Positions 7,468 to 15,927 of a stretch of DNA of 64,000 nucleotides are shown in pieces. The position numbers and the translations under genes are program-made. Positions within the stretch are counted from its first letter, which is position 1; the number at the start of each line of letters is the position of its first letter. Below the pieces are notes generated by a model. That model did not search any database. It saw nothing but the letters and a program-made list of their open reading frames with translations, and was not told where the DNA came from. Source of the DNA: Microvirga brassicacearum (GTDB lineage Bacteria; Pseudomonadota; Alphaproteobacteria; Rhizobiales; Beijerinckiaceae); NCBI RefSeq assembly GCF_008757455.1, contig NZ_VCMV01000025.1, positions 62,634 through 126,633 of the forward strand, given 5' to 3'.

Positions 7468-8721
7468 ATGAACGTGCAAAACATCACCCCCGCCGAGGTT
7501 ACCGCGAACGGTCGCCGCTACCGCATTCCGACCATTCCCACGGTTGCAGTCTGCATCGATGGTTCCGAGCCCGGCTATATCGAGGCTGCCATCGCGGCGG
7601 GGCTGGCGCCGACGATCGACCGGATGATGAAGACAGGCTCCAATCTGCTCGCCACGAGCGTCATCCCGAGCTTCACCAATCCCAACAACATCTCGATCAT
7701 CACGGGAAGGCCGCCCGCTATTCATGGCATCGCTGGCAACTATTTCTACGACACGGAAGCGCGCGAGGAGGTCATGATGAACGACGTGCGCTTCATGCGC
7801 GCGGACACCATCATGAAGGCGTTCCAGGACGCCGGCGCCAAGGTTGCGGTCGTCACCGCAAAAGACAAGCTGCGGACGTTGCTTGGAAAAGGGCTTGACC
7901 CCGCGACCGGCCGAGCGATCGCGTTTTCCTCCGAGAAGGCCGACAAGGCGACGAAGGCGGAAAATGGAATCGGCGATCTCCTGACCTTCGTGGGCATGCC
8001 ATTGCCGGACGTCTATTCGGCGGACCTTTCAGAATTTGTCTTTGCTGCAGGCGTCAAGCTGATGCAGTCGTTCCGGCCGGACGTGATGTATCTCTCGACG
8101 ACCGACTACATCCAGCACAAGGCGGCGCCGGGCTCCGAGATTGCCAATTTGTTCTACGCGATGATCGACCGCTACGTTGCGCAGCTCGATGCAATGGGCT
8201 GCGTCGTCGCGCTGACGGCGGATCACGGGATGAACGACAAGTACCTGCCTGACGGAGAGCCCGACGTCATCTATCTCCAGGATTGGTGCGACAAGACCGC
8301 CATGCTCAATGGGGCGCGCGTCATCCTGCCCATTACCGACCCGTATGTGGCGCATCATGGGGCACTCGGCTCATTTGCCACGATCTATCTCCCGGAAGAG
8401 GCTGAACGGTCCGCTGTCATCAAGGAACTCGCCATGCTCGAGGGCATCGAACTGGCGGTCGGCCGAGAAGATGCCTGTGCGCGTTTTGAACTTCCGCCGG
8501 ACCGGGTTGGCGATATCGTGGTCGTCTCGACGCGCCACAAAGTGATCGGAACCAGCCGCGCCCGTCATGATCTTTCGGGTTTGACCGAGCCCTTGCGGTC
8601 TCATGGCGGCCTCACCGAGCAGGTTGTGCCGATGATCGTCAATCGCAAGCTGTCGCTGCCGGCCGGTCGGCAGCTGCGCAATTTCGATGTCTTCGACGTC
8701 GCGCTCAACCTTGTGAACTAG
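7468..8721 (+). CDS. phnA: Phosphonoacetate hydrolase
   Basis: Metal-dependent C-P hydrolase of the alkaline phosphatase superfamily that cleaves phosphonoacetate into acetate and phosphate, the last step of PhnWAY. The 417 residues show the expected two-metal site: D31 (AVCIDGSE), nucleophile T71 (PSFTNPNN), D213 and H217 (DYIQHK), D252-H253 (TADHG) and H379 (SHGGLTEQ). The start at 7468 has GAGGAAGAG ahead of it; the frame is open further upstream but that stretch overlaps phnW and is not part of the gene. Nine bases separate it from phnY. Cytoplasmic (no signal peptide). Confidence 0.96.
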   Translation: MNVQNITPAEVTANGRRYRIPTIPTVAVCIDGSEPGYIEAAIAAGLAPTIDRMMKTGSNLLATSVIPSFTNPNNISIITGRPPAIHGIAGNYFYDTEAREEVMMNDVRFMRADTIMKAFQDAGAKVAVVTAKDKLRTLLGKGLDPATGRAIAFSSEKADKATKAENGIGDLLTFVGMPLPDVYSADLSEFVFAAGVKLMQSFRPDVMYLSTTDYIQHKAAPGSEIANLFYAMIDRYVAQLDAMGCVVALTADHGMNDKYLPDGEPDVIYLQDWCDKTAMLNGARVILPITDPYVAHHGALGSFATIYLPEEAERSAVIKELAMLEGIELAVGREDACARFELPPDRVGDIVVVSTRHKVIGTSRARHDLSGLTEPLRSHGGLTEQVVPMIVNRKLSLPAGRQLRNFDVFDVALNLVN

Positions 8722-8730
8722 GAGAGTTCG

Positions 8731-10182
8731 ATGAACATCGCCACGAGAGACCCGATCTACCGCGAGACGATGCGCATCGCCGGCAAGGCCGTGGCGACCG
8801 ATGAAGTCGTGGAGGTGCTGAACCCCTATAACAACCAGGTTGTCGGCACGGTCCCGTCCGCGCGCCCGGAACATGTCCGGGAAGCCTTCGCGAAAGCGCG
8901 CGCGTTCAAGCCCAAGCTCACCCGTTATGAGCGGCAGCAGATTCTCATGCGCACGGCCGAGATCCTGCGCGATCGTCGGGAAGAGTTTGCGCGTCTCATC
9001 ACGGCCGAAAGCGGTTTGTGCTGGAAAGACTCGCTCTACGAGGCGAGCCGCGCCTATGACGTGTGGTCGTTTGCCGGGCAGCTCTCCATTCGCGACGACG
9101 GCGAAACGTTCTCCTGCGACATCAGTCCGAATGGCAAGCAGCGCAAGATCTTCACCCAGCGCATGCCTCTGATGGGCGTCATCTCGGCGATCACGCCCTT
9201 CAACCATCCACTCAACATGGTGTCGCATAAACTCGCCCCGGCGATCGCGACCAACAATCGCCTCGTGCTGAAACCGACCGAATTGACCCCGCTGACAGCG
9301 TTGAAGCTGGCCGACGTGCTATATGAAGCAGGCTTGCCGCCCGAGATGCTGTCCGTGGTGACGGGGAATCCCGCATCCATGGGCGATTCAATGATCACCG
9401 ATCCGGATGCCGACCTCATCACGTTCACCGGCTCGGTACGCGTGGGAAAGCACATTGCATCCATCGCCGGCTACAAGCGCTTTGTTCTTGAACTCGGTGG
9501 CAACGACCCGCTCATCGTGATGGAAGACGCGGACCTCGATAAGGCAGCGGAACTCGCGGTGCAGGGGGCCACCAAAAATTCAGGGCAACGTTGCACGGCG
9601 GTCAAGCGCATCCTGGTGGTGGAGAGTGTTGCGGATGAGTTCTCGGAACTCGTCCTCGCCAAGGCCAAAAAGCTGAAATGCGGCGACCCCATGGATCCGA
9701 CGGTCGATGTGGGCACGGTCATTCATGAGGGCGCGGCCAAGAGTTTCGAACGGCGCGTCAACGATGCGGTGGCGGCGGGTGCGCGGCTTCTGCACGGCAA
9801 TAACAGGACTGGCGCCCTTTATCCGCCGACGGTCGTCGATCACATTCCGTATGATGCCGAACTCGTGCGCGAGGAAACCTTCGGCCCCGTTATTCCCATC
9901 ATTCGCGTACCCGACGACATCGATCAGGTCATCCGTATTTCCAACGCGACGGCTTTCGGCCTCTCGTCGGGAGTTTGCACCAACCGCTTCGACTATATCA
10001 CGCGTTTCATCAACGAGCTCGATGTGGGCACCGTAAATATCTGGGAAGTGCCCGGGTATCGCATCGAGATGTCGCCGTTTGGCGGCATCAAGGATTCGGG
10101 AAATGGCTACAAGGAAGGCGTTTGGGAGGCGATGAAAAGCTTCACGAACGTCCGCACGTTCTCCATGCCGTGGGGTGGCTGA
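8731..10182 (+). CDS. phnY: Phosphonoacetaldehyde dehydrogenase
   Basis: NAD(P)-dependent aldehyde dehydrogenase, 483 residues, oxidising phosphonoacetaldehyde to phosphonoacetate. Catalytic cysteine C288 lies in [11 protein letters not shown] and the general-base glutamate E254 in [10 protein letters not shown]; the cofactor motif FTGSVRVGK and C-terminal [15 protein letters not shown] are also present. The family is broad, but position directly after phnW and phnA fixes the role: it links PhnW (or PbfA) output to PhnA. The start at 8731 has AGGAG seven to eight bases upstream. Last gene of the operon; it converges with rppH 48 bases downstream. Confidence 0.95.
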   Translation: MNIATRDPIYRETMRIAGKAVATDEVVEVLNPYNNQVVGTVPSARPEHVREAFAKARAFKPKLTRYERQQILMRTAEILRDRREEFARLITAESGLCWKDSLYEASRAYDVWSFAGQLSIRDDGETFSCDISPNGKQRKIFTQRMPLMGVISAITPFNHPLNMVSHKLAPAIATNNRLVLKPTELTPLTALKLADVLYEAGLPPEMLSVVTGNPASMGDSMITDPDADLITFTGSVRVGKHIASIAGYKRFVLELGGNDPLIVMEDADLDKAAELAVQGATKNSGQRCTAVKRILVVESVADEFSELVLAKAKKLKCGDPMDPTVDVGTVIHEGAAKSFERRVNDAVAAGARLLHGNNRTGALYPPTVVDHIPYDAELVREETFGPVIPIIRVPDDIDQVIRISNATAFGLSSGVCTNRFDYITRFINELDVGTVNIWEVPGYRIEMSPFGGIKDSGNGYKEGVWEAMKSFTNVRTFSMPWGG

Positions 10183-10230
10183 CCCATGGCTGGATCGGGG
10201 ATGGCGACCGACCTCTCCCGCCTGACGGCT

Positions 10231-10743
10231 TCAGGCATCCGCCTGTGCGAAGCGCTGGAAGGCCGCCGCGACGGACCGATAGATGTCCCGCTTGAAGGGG
10301 ACGACCAGATCGATCACCGCGTCGAGAGGTTCCCATCGCCAGGCGTCGAATTCCGGCTCGGCCCCATTATGCGTACGCGTGACGTCGATCTCGCTGTCCT
10401 CTCCGAGAAATCGCAGGGCGTACCAGATTTGCTGCTGACCCTTGAAGGTGGAAAGCCTGTGCGGCGGGCCGGTATAGGCGGGAAAGTCGTAATGCATCCA
10501 CGCATTCGTGCAGCCCATGACACGCGCAGTGGTCACGTTCGTTTCTTCCCACAATTCACGTCGCGCCGCAGCTTCCGGGTCCTCGTCCGGATCGATGCCG
10601 CCCTGCGGCATTTGCCAGGCGTGGCCGGGGCTGATGATCTCCGGACCATCATCCCCGATGCGGCGCGCGATCAGCACGCGCCCTTCCGCGTTGAAGAGGG
10701 CGATGCCCACATTGTGCCGATAGGGAAGGGCGCTCACGCTCAT
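10231..10743 (-). CDS. rppH: RNA pyrophosphohydrolase RppH
   Basis: Nudix hydrolase, 170 residues, that removes pyrophosphate from 5'-triphosphate mRNA ends to start decay (IalA/NudH family). The Nudix box spans about residues 48-70, with G-G-I-D-P-D-E, then R-R-E-L-W-E-E-T-N-V; the usual glycine after the second E-E is asparagine (T-N-V). The N-terminal PYRHNVGIALFN and GHAWQMPQGG match RppH. It sits between phosphonate genes on the opposite strand and is probably unrelated to them. Cytoplasmic. Confidence 0.92.
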   Translation of the reverse strand: MSVSALPYRHNVGIALFNAEGRVLIARRIGDDGPEIISPGHAWQMPQGGIDPDEDPEAAARRELWEETNVTTARVMGCTNAWMHYDFPAYTGPPHRLSTFKGQQQIWYALRFLGEDSEIDVTRTHNGAEPEFDAWRWEPLDAVIDLVVPFKRDIYRSVAAAFQRFAQADA

Positions 10744-10918
10744 CGCTGTTTTCCGTCACTTCCTGCCGACAGGGTATTGCTGAGCCATCTCATCGATGAA
10801 AAGTTGCGGATGGTGTGCCGGCAAACCCGGTTCGTTCGAGCATATATGGCGAACTTGCCGCGGCTTGTCGATTTCCAGGGCGACGCAGCGTCGATAGGCC
10901 GGAGTGGTAAGGCATCAT

Positions 10919-11773
10919 ATGAGTTCCGGCGCGATCGATCCCATGGTTTTCGGTGCCGTTCTGAGCGCTGCGGCGATGCATGCGGGTTGGAACGCCACCT
11001 TGAAGATGAAGGGCGATCCGTTTTTTGCCATGACGCGGATCACTACGCTTGCGGGGATCATCGCGGTCCCGCTGCTCGTGCTGTTCGGTTTTCCACGCCT
11101 GGAATCCTGGCGTTGGCTCATGGGTTCGATCGTTCTGCATCTGGGCTACTACATCGCTCTGACCGAGGCCTACCGCTATGCGGATATGAGCCAGGTGTAT
11201 CCCATCGCCCGGGGCGGCGCGCCGCTTCTGACCACGGCCGGCGCTTTGCTTCTCCTGCACGAGCCGATCACGGTGCAAGGCGCGTTCGGCATTCTGTCTC
11301 TTGCAGGCGGGGTCGTGCTGATGTCCTTTTCGGGGCGCGACAAGGCGCTCGATCTGCGCACCATCGCGCTCTCGCTGCTGACGGCTGCGATCATCTGCGG
11401 CTACACGCTGGTCGATGGGATCGGCGCGCGGGTGGCGGGCGACCCTCACGCCTATTCGGCCGCGCTCTTCGTCATCGATGGAATTCCGCTGCTGCTGTTC
11501 GCGCTTTGGCGGCAGGGCACTCGGGGAATTGCTCCGCTCTTTCACAAAGCCGGCCCCGCGGCGATCGGCGGCGCGATGTCGCTTGGATCATACTGGATTG
11601 CCATCTGGGCCATGACTGTCGCGCCGATCGCGATTGTCGCCGCTTTGCGCGAATCCAGCGTCCTGTTCGCTGCGCTCATCGCGCACATCATTTTGAAGGA
11701 GCCGATGCGCCCTCAGCGCGCGATGGCGGCAGGCTTTATCTGCCTCGGATTGGTTTTGATCCGCGTGCAATGA
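10919..11773 (+). CDS. EamA/DMT-family permease, phosphonate-utilisation associated
   Basis: Ten-helix drug/metabolite-transporter fold protein, 284 residues, made of two EamA repeats. Seen: HAGWNATLKMKGDP after helix 1, the family hallmark SQVYPIARGGAPLL, and the repeat-2 counterpart APIAIVAALRESSVLFAALIAHIILKEP. A DMT subgroup (TIGR03340) is defined by proximity to phosphonate catabolism operons, and this gene lies between phnWAY and the AEP importer, fitting that group. It may export or import a phosphonate intermediate; direction and substrate are unknown. The start at 10919 follows GTAAGG; a GTG at 10904 is a weaker alternative. Confidence 0.83.
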   Translation: MSSGAIDPMVFGAVLSAAAMHAGWNATLKMKGDPFFAMTRITTLAGIIAVPLLVLFGFPRLESWRWLMGSIVLHLGYYIALTEAYRYADMSQVYPIARGGAPLLTTAGALLLLHEPITVQGAFGILSLAGGVVLMSFSGRDKALDLRTIALSLLTAAIICGYTLVDGIGARVAGDPHAYSAALFVIDGIPLLLFALWRQGTRGIAPLFHKAGPAAIGGAMSLGSYWIAIWAMTVAPIAIVAALRESSVLFAALIAHIILKEPMRPQRAMAAGFICLGLVLIRVQ

Positions 11774-11867
11774 AAGTTGTCATGAGTCGTTCGCATAAGA
11801 GCGCTATGCGGGCGGCTCGCGGACGAAGCGAATGACATTAAAGTTCTTTTCGATGCTCAGGTTGTGA

Positions 11868-11882
11868 GCGCCAGATTGGCGC
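11868..11882. promoter_or_regulatory. Palindrome upstream of the AEP importer operon
   Basis: Perfect inverted repeat GCGCCA-GAT-TGGCGC in the 212-base gap before the binding-protein gene, about 100 bases upstream of its start. It may be an operator or a small hairpin after the EamA gene. It does not resemble the 27-bp dyad in front of phnW. A TGTCAT half-site occurs near 11779 and another on the opposite strand near 11832, but without a proper second repeat. Confidence 0.35.
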
Positions 11883-11985
11883 AATATCAGTCAGGATCGA
11901 GAGAACTACGCATATATTTCTCTTGCGTAAGCATTCGGAGCGTCGTGTAGTGTGAAAGTCAAGACAACAACAAGGGGATCGGCAA

Positions 11986-13014
11986 ATGAAAACTTGGATT
12001 GCAGCTGGAATGAGCGTCGCGATAGGCCTTGGTTTCAGCCAGGCGGCGATTGCTCAGCAGAAGACGAAGCTTAGCGTCTATACGGCCCTGGAAAACGACC
12101 AGCTCGGACCCTTCAAGCAGGCCATCGAAGCCGCGGTCCCCGAGGCGGACATTGCGTGGGTGCGTGACTCCACGGGCGTGATCACCGCGCGGTTTCTCGC
12201 GGAAAAAGATAATCCGCGCGCCGATATGGTGATGGGTCTTGCTGCCTCCAGCCTGCTCATGTTCGAAACCGCCGGCCTCTTGCAAGAGTACAAGCCGAAA
12301 GGCGCCGAACAGTTGAAGGAAGTCTTCCGTGACCCGAAGGATCCTTACACCTGGACCGGCATGGATGCGTATCTCGGCGTTGTCTGCTTCAATACGGCCG
12401 AAGCGGCCAAGATCAAAATGGCAGCGCCGGCCTCCTGGAACGACCTCCTGAATCCTGCCCTGAGCGGCAAGGTCGTGATGCCCCATCCGGCGTCGTCAGG
12501 CACAGGCTACCTGATGGTCGCAGGCTGGCTGCAGGGCATGGGCGAGGAAGCGGGCTGGAAGTTCATGGATGGCCTGCACAACAATATCGCGGCCTATTTG
12601 CATTCCGGATCGGCCCCATGCGTGCAGGCCGCCAAGGGCGAGCGGGTCGTGGGTCTGGCTCTCGACATGCGCGGCGCATCGGAGAAGAGCAAGGGTGCGC
12701 CACTTGATGTCATCATCCCGAAGGAAGGCACCGGTTGGGAAATGGAAGCGACGGCGATCGTCAAGGGGACGAAGAACCTCGACGTTGCCAAGAAAGTCGC
12801 TGATTGGGGCGCCACGAAAGCCGCAAGCGAACTCTACTCGAAGACATACGCGATCGTTGGATATCCCGGGGTCCAAAATACACCTCCGAACTACCCCGCC
12901 AACGCCGAGAAGGGCATGATCAAGAACGACCTCAGTTGGATGGCGGCCAACCGCGACCGCATTCTTGCAGAATGGTCGAAGCGCTACGAGTCGAAGGCTG
13001 CTCCCAAGAACTGA
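11986..13014 (+). CDS. aepX: 2-aminoethylphosphonate ABC transporter binding protein (AepX/PhnS type)
   Basis: Periplasmic binding protein of 342 residues in the iron/thiamine/AEP receptor group. A signal peptide (MKTWIAAGMSVAIGLGFSQA) ends near AIA-QQ. The mature protein opens KLSVYTALENDQLGPFKQAIEAA and shows the family stretches WVRDSTGVITARFLAEKDNPRADMV and VVMPHPASSGTGYL. Followed after 40 bases by the ATPase and then a double-length permease, the layout of TIGR03261-type AEP importers and of AepXVW. Ligand assignment is by family and context. The start has AGGGGATCGGCAA in front. Confidence 0.9.
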   Translation: MKTWIAAGMSVAIGLGFSQAAIAQQKTKLSVYTALENDQLGPFKQAIEAAVPEADIAWVRDSTGVITARFLAEKDNPRADMVMGLAASSLLMFETAGLLQEYKPKGAEQLKEVFRDPKDPYTWTGMDAYLGVVCFNTAEAAKIKMAAPASWNDLLNPALSGKVVMPHPASSGTGYLMVAGWLQGMGEEAGWKFMDGLHNNIAAYLHSGSAPCVQAAKGERVVGLALDMRGASEKSKGAPLDVIIPKEGTGWEMEATAIVKGTKNLDVAKKVADWGATKAASELYSKTYAIVGYPGVQNTPPNYPANAEKGMIKNDLSWMAANRDRILAEWSKRYESKAAPKN

Positions 13015-13054
13015 AGTGCGGTCCAAGGACATGCTTGTGAAGGAATCCGTGTTG

Positions 13055-14203
13055 ATGAATCACATCAGTGTTCCATTGCTGGAGGGCGCGCCGGTTTCCG
13101 GAGCGGCCGCGCCCTCCGCTTACCTGAAGATCGAGAACCTGACGAAGCGGTTCGGCGCCTTTACGGCGCTGAACCGGATCAATCTCGAAATCCCCAAGGG
13201 TGAGTTCGTCTGCTTCCTTGGCCCTTCCGGATGCGGCAAGACCACGCTCCTGCGCGCTATTGCGGGGCTCGACCTACAGAACGAGGGATCGATCCATATC
13301 AACGGCCGCGACGTCTCGCATGCGGAACCAGCGCAGCGGGATTTCGGTATCGTCTTTCAATCCTATGCGCTGTTTCCAAACCTCACCGTCGATCGCAATG
13401 TCGCCTACGGCCTCGTCAACCTGAAATGGTCGCGAGCCGATATTCGCAGCCGCGTTCAGGAGCTGCTCTCGCTTGTCGGATTGCCTGACCAGGGCGACAA
13501 ATATCCGGGACAGCTTTCGGGAGGCCAGCAGCAGCGTGTGGCCCTCGCACGCGCACTTGCGACCTCGCCCGGCCTGCTGCTTCTCGACGAGCCATTGTCG
13601 GCCCTCGACGCCAAGGTCAGAATTCGATTGCGGGCCGAAATTCGTTCGCTTCAGAAACGACTGGGCGTGACCACCATCATGGTGACGCACGATCAGGAAG
13701 AGGCGCTCGCGATGGCCGATCGCATCGTGGTCATGAACAATGGCAGCATCGAACAGATCGGCGGGCCGGAAGTCATTTATTGCAAACCGGAGACGGCCTT
13801 CGTTTCCGATTTTGTGGGCCATATGACATTTCTCGACGCAACCGTGCTGGAACACGGCCGCGTCGGAGTGGGATCGCTTGTGCTCGCGGTGGCGAATTCA
13901 CGCGGTTTCGCGCCGGGGACGACCGTCAAGCTCGCCATGCGGCCGGAGGAGGTCAGAACTCGCAGCATCGACAGTTCGACCACGAACGCGTTCGAGGCGC
14001 GGGTCGAGAGCCTCTCCTTCCTGGGTGCGTTCTGCCGTGCGACGCTCAATCCGGTCGATTCACCCGGAACCATGATCGCCGTCGATTTCTCCACCAACGC
14101 CATGCGCGACCTCGGCATATGCGTGGGGCAGACACGCCTTGTGGCATTCCCTCCGGAAGCGCTTCGCATTTTCCCACACGATTCACGCGAGATGCACGCA
14201 TGA
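13055..14203 (+). CDS. aepV: AEP ABC transporter ATP-binding protein (AepV/PhnT type)
   Basis: ABC ATPase of about 382 residues with a C-terminal TOBE-like regulatory domain. Walker A is GPSGCGKTT, the Q-loop FQSYALFPN, the signature LSGGQQQRVALARAL, Walker B LLLLDEPLSALD and the switch histidine VTHDQEEAL. The start is ambiguous: ATG 13055 has AAGGA ten bases upstream, while ATG 13031 has its AAGGA only one base away; GTG 13049 and TTG 13052 are also possible. Energises the importer with the binding protein before it and the permease after it, with which it shares an ATGA overlap. Confidence 0.9.
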   Translation: MNHISVPLLEGAPVSGAAAPSAYLKIENLTKRFGAFTALNRINLEIPKGEFVCFLGPSGCGKTTLLRAIAGLDLQNEGSIHINGRDVSHAEPAQRDFGIVFQSYALFPNLTVDRNVAYGLVNLKWSRADIRSRVQELLSLVGLPDQGDKYPGQLSGGQQQRVALARALATSPGLLLLDEPLSALDAKVRIRLRAEIRSLQKRLGVTTIMVTHDQEEALAMADRIVVMNNGSIEQIGGPEVIYCKPETAFVSDFVGHMTFLDATVLEHGRVGVGSLVLAVANSRGFAPGTTVKLAMRPEEVRTRSIDSSTTNAFEARVESLSFLGAFCRATLNPVDSPGTMIAVDFSTNAMRDLGICVGQTRLVAFPPEALRIFPHDSREMHA

Positions 14204-15894
14204 CCATCGGGCTCTCTCTTCCTGCCGCATCCGAGCGGGCGATCAGCGAGAAACAGGTGGCGGCAGTGCTCATCGGCGCGCTCTGCCTGATCCTGATCCT
14301 GATCATCGCGCTTCCGCTCTGGGCGCTCCTGTCGAAGAGCTTCGAGGATGCGGACGGCGCTTATGTGGGGTTTGCCAACTACCTGACGTATTTCACGACG
14401 CCCACTCTCTTCGTCTCTCTCTTGAATTCTCTCATGGTGGCATTCCTGTCGACGGCGATCGTCGTTCCGCTGGCGTTTGCCTACGCGTATGCTCTCACGC
14501 GAACGCGGATGCGTGGCCGAGGCTTGTTCTATGCCGCGGCGTTGCTGCCGATTTTTGCCCCCTCGCTGCTGGCGGCGATTTCGCTCGTCTACATTTTTGG
14601 AAACCAGGGATTCCTGAGTTATCTGCTCATGGGAAACAGCGTCTACGGACCCATCGGCATCATCATGGGCGAGGTGTTATCCACGTTTCCGCATGCGCTG
14701 CTGATCCTCGTGACGGCCCTTTCGCTGGCGGATGGGCGCCTCTATGAGGCGGCGGCAGCATTGGGAACCACAAAACAGCGCGTCTTCTGGACGATCACGC
14801 TGCCGGGCGCGCGTTTCGGCGTCATCAACGCGACGTTCGTGGTTTTCACCCTTGTAATCACCGATTTCGGTGTGCCGAAGGTGATCGGCGGGCAATTCAA
14901 TGTGCTCGCGACGGACGCCTATCGGCAAGTGGTGGGGCAGCAGAATTTTTCGATGGGCGCCGTCGTCGGCATGATTCTCCTCGTTCCGGCAGCCGTGGCG
15001 TTTGTAGTGGATCGCATTGCCAGGCGCCGTCAGGTGGCATTGTTGTCCGCCCGCGCGGTGCCCTATGAGCCTGCCCTCAATCGAGCGCTCGACACATTCT
15101 ACATGATATTCTGCATCCTCATCGGTGGTGCCATCGTTGCCACTTACGGGGTCGCTGTGTGGGCGTCGTTTATTCAATACTGGCCGTACAACCTGTCATT
15201 TACGCTGAACAACTACGTCTTCTCCAATGTGGAGCCCAGCGGATGGGACCCCTATTTCAACTCGTTGAAAATGGCAGCGGCGGTGTCAGTGGTGGGAACC
15301 GCCCTGGTCTTCTCCGGCGCCTATCTCCTGGAAAAGACGCATGCGTTCCCGCTCGGGCGCGCCGTCGCTCAGTTCCTCGCCATGTTGCCGATGGCGGTTC
15401 CCGGCCTCGTTCTCGGACTGGGTTATGTCTTCTTCTATAACGCGTCGTGGAATCCGTTGTCGTTTCTCTACGGGACGCTGACAATTCTGGTGATCAACAC
15501 ACTGGCGCATTTCTACACGGTCTCGCACATTACGGCGACCACGGCGCTGAAGCAGATCGATGGCGAGTTCGAGGCGGTCTCGGCTTCCTTGAGAGTCCCC
15601 TTCTGGCGCACCTTCAGCCGCGTGACAGTGCCGATTTGCGCCCCGACAATCCTCGACATCGCCGTCTACATGTTCGTGAACGCGCTGACCACGGTGTCGG
15701 CAGTCATCTTCCTTTATGGGTCCAACAGCAAGCTCGCGTCGATTGCCATCGTGCATATGGACGAAGCGGGAGCGGGCGCCGCCGCAGCCGCAATGGCGAC
15801 GGCCATCATGGCAACGGCCATCATGGTGCGGATGCTTCATATTCTGGCGACGCGCTTTATCTTTGACCGTTTCCAGAGCTGGCGCCGTCGATGA
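14200..15894 (+). CDS. aepW: AEP ABC transporter permease, two fused permease domains (AepW/PhnU type)
   Basis: Inner-membrane permease of 564 residues with about twelve helices, consisting of two tandem MetI-like domains. Each domain carries its own EAA coupling loop: YEAAAALGTTKQRVFWTITLP in the first half and FEAVSASLRVPFWRTFSRVTVP in the second. One chain therefore replaces the usual permease pair, as in FbpB/ThiP and TIGR03262 AEP permeases. Its ATG lies inside the ATPase stop (ATGA, 14200-14203), implying translational coupling. Last gene of the importer operon; it converges with a metallophosphoesterase gene 33 bases downstream. Confidence 0.92.
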   Translation: MTIGLSLPAASERAISEKQVAAVLIGALCLILILIIALPLWALLSKSFEDADGAYVGFANYLTYFTTPTLFVSLLNSLMVAFLSTAIVVPLAFAYAYALTRTRMRGRGLFYAAALLPIFAPSLLAAISLVYIFGNQGFLSYLLMGNSVYGPIGIIMGEVLSTFPHALLILVTALSLADGRLYEAAAALGTTKQRVFWTITLPGARFGVINATFVVFTLVITDFGVPKVIGGQFNVLATDAYRQVVGQQNFSMGAVVGMILLVPAAVAFVVDRIARRRQVALLSARAVPYEPALNRALDTFYMIFCILIGGAIVATYGVAVWASFIQYWPYNLSFTLNNYVFSNVEPSGWDPYFNSLKMAAAVSVVGTALVFSGAYLLEKTHAFPLGRAVAQFLAMLPMAVPGLVLGLGYVFFYNASWNPLSFLYGTLTILVINTLAHFYTVSHITATTALKQIDGEFEAVSASLRVPFWRTFSRVTVPICAPTILDIAVYMFVNALTTVSAVIFLYGSNSKLASIAIVHMDEAGAGAAAAAMATAIMATAIMVRMLHILATRFIFDRFQSWRRR

Positions 15895-15927
15895 AGCGGG
15901 CACGAAGCGTAGTCCCGGCTTCGCGCG

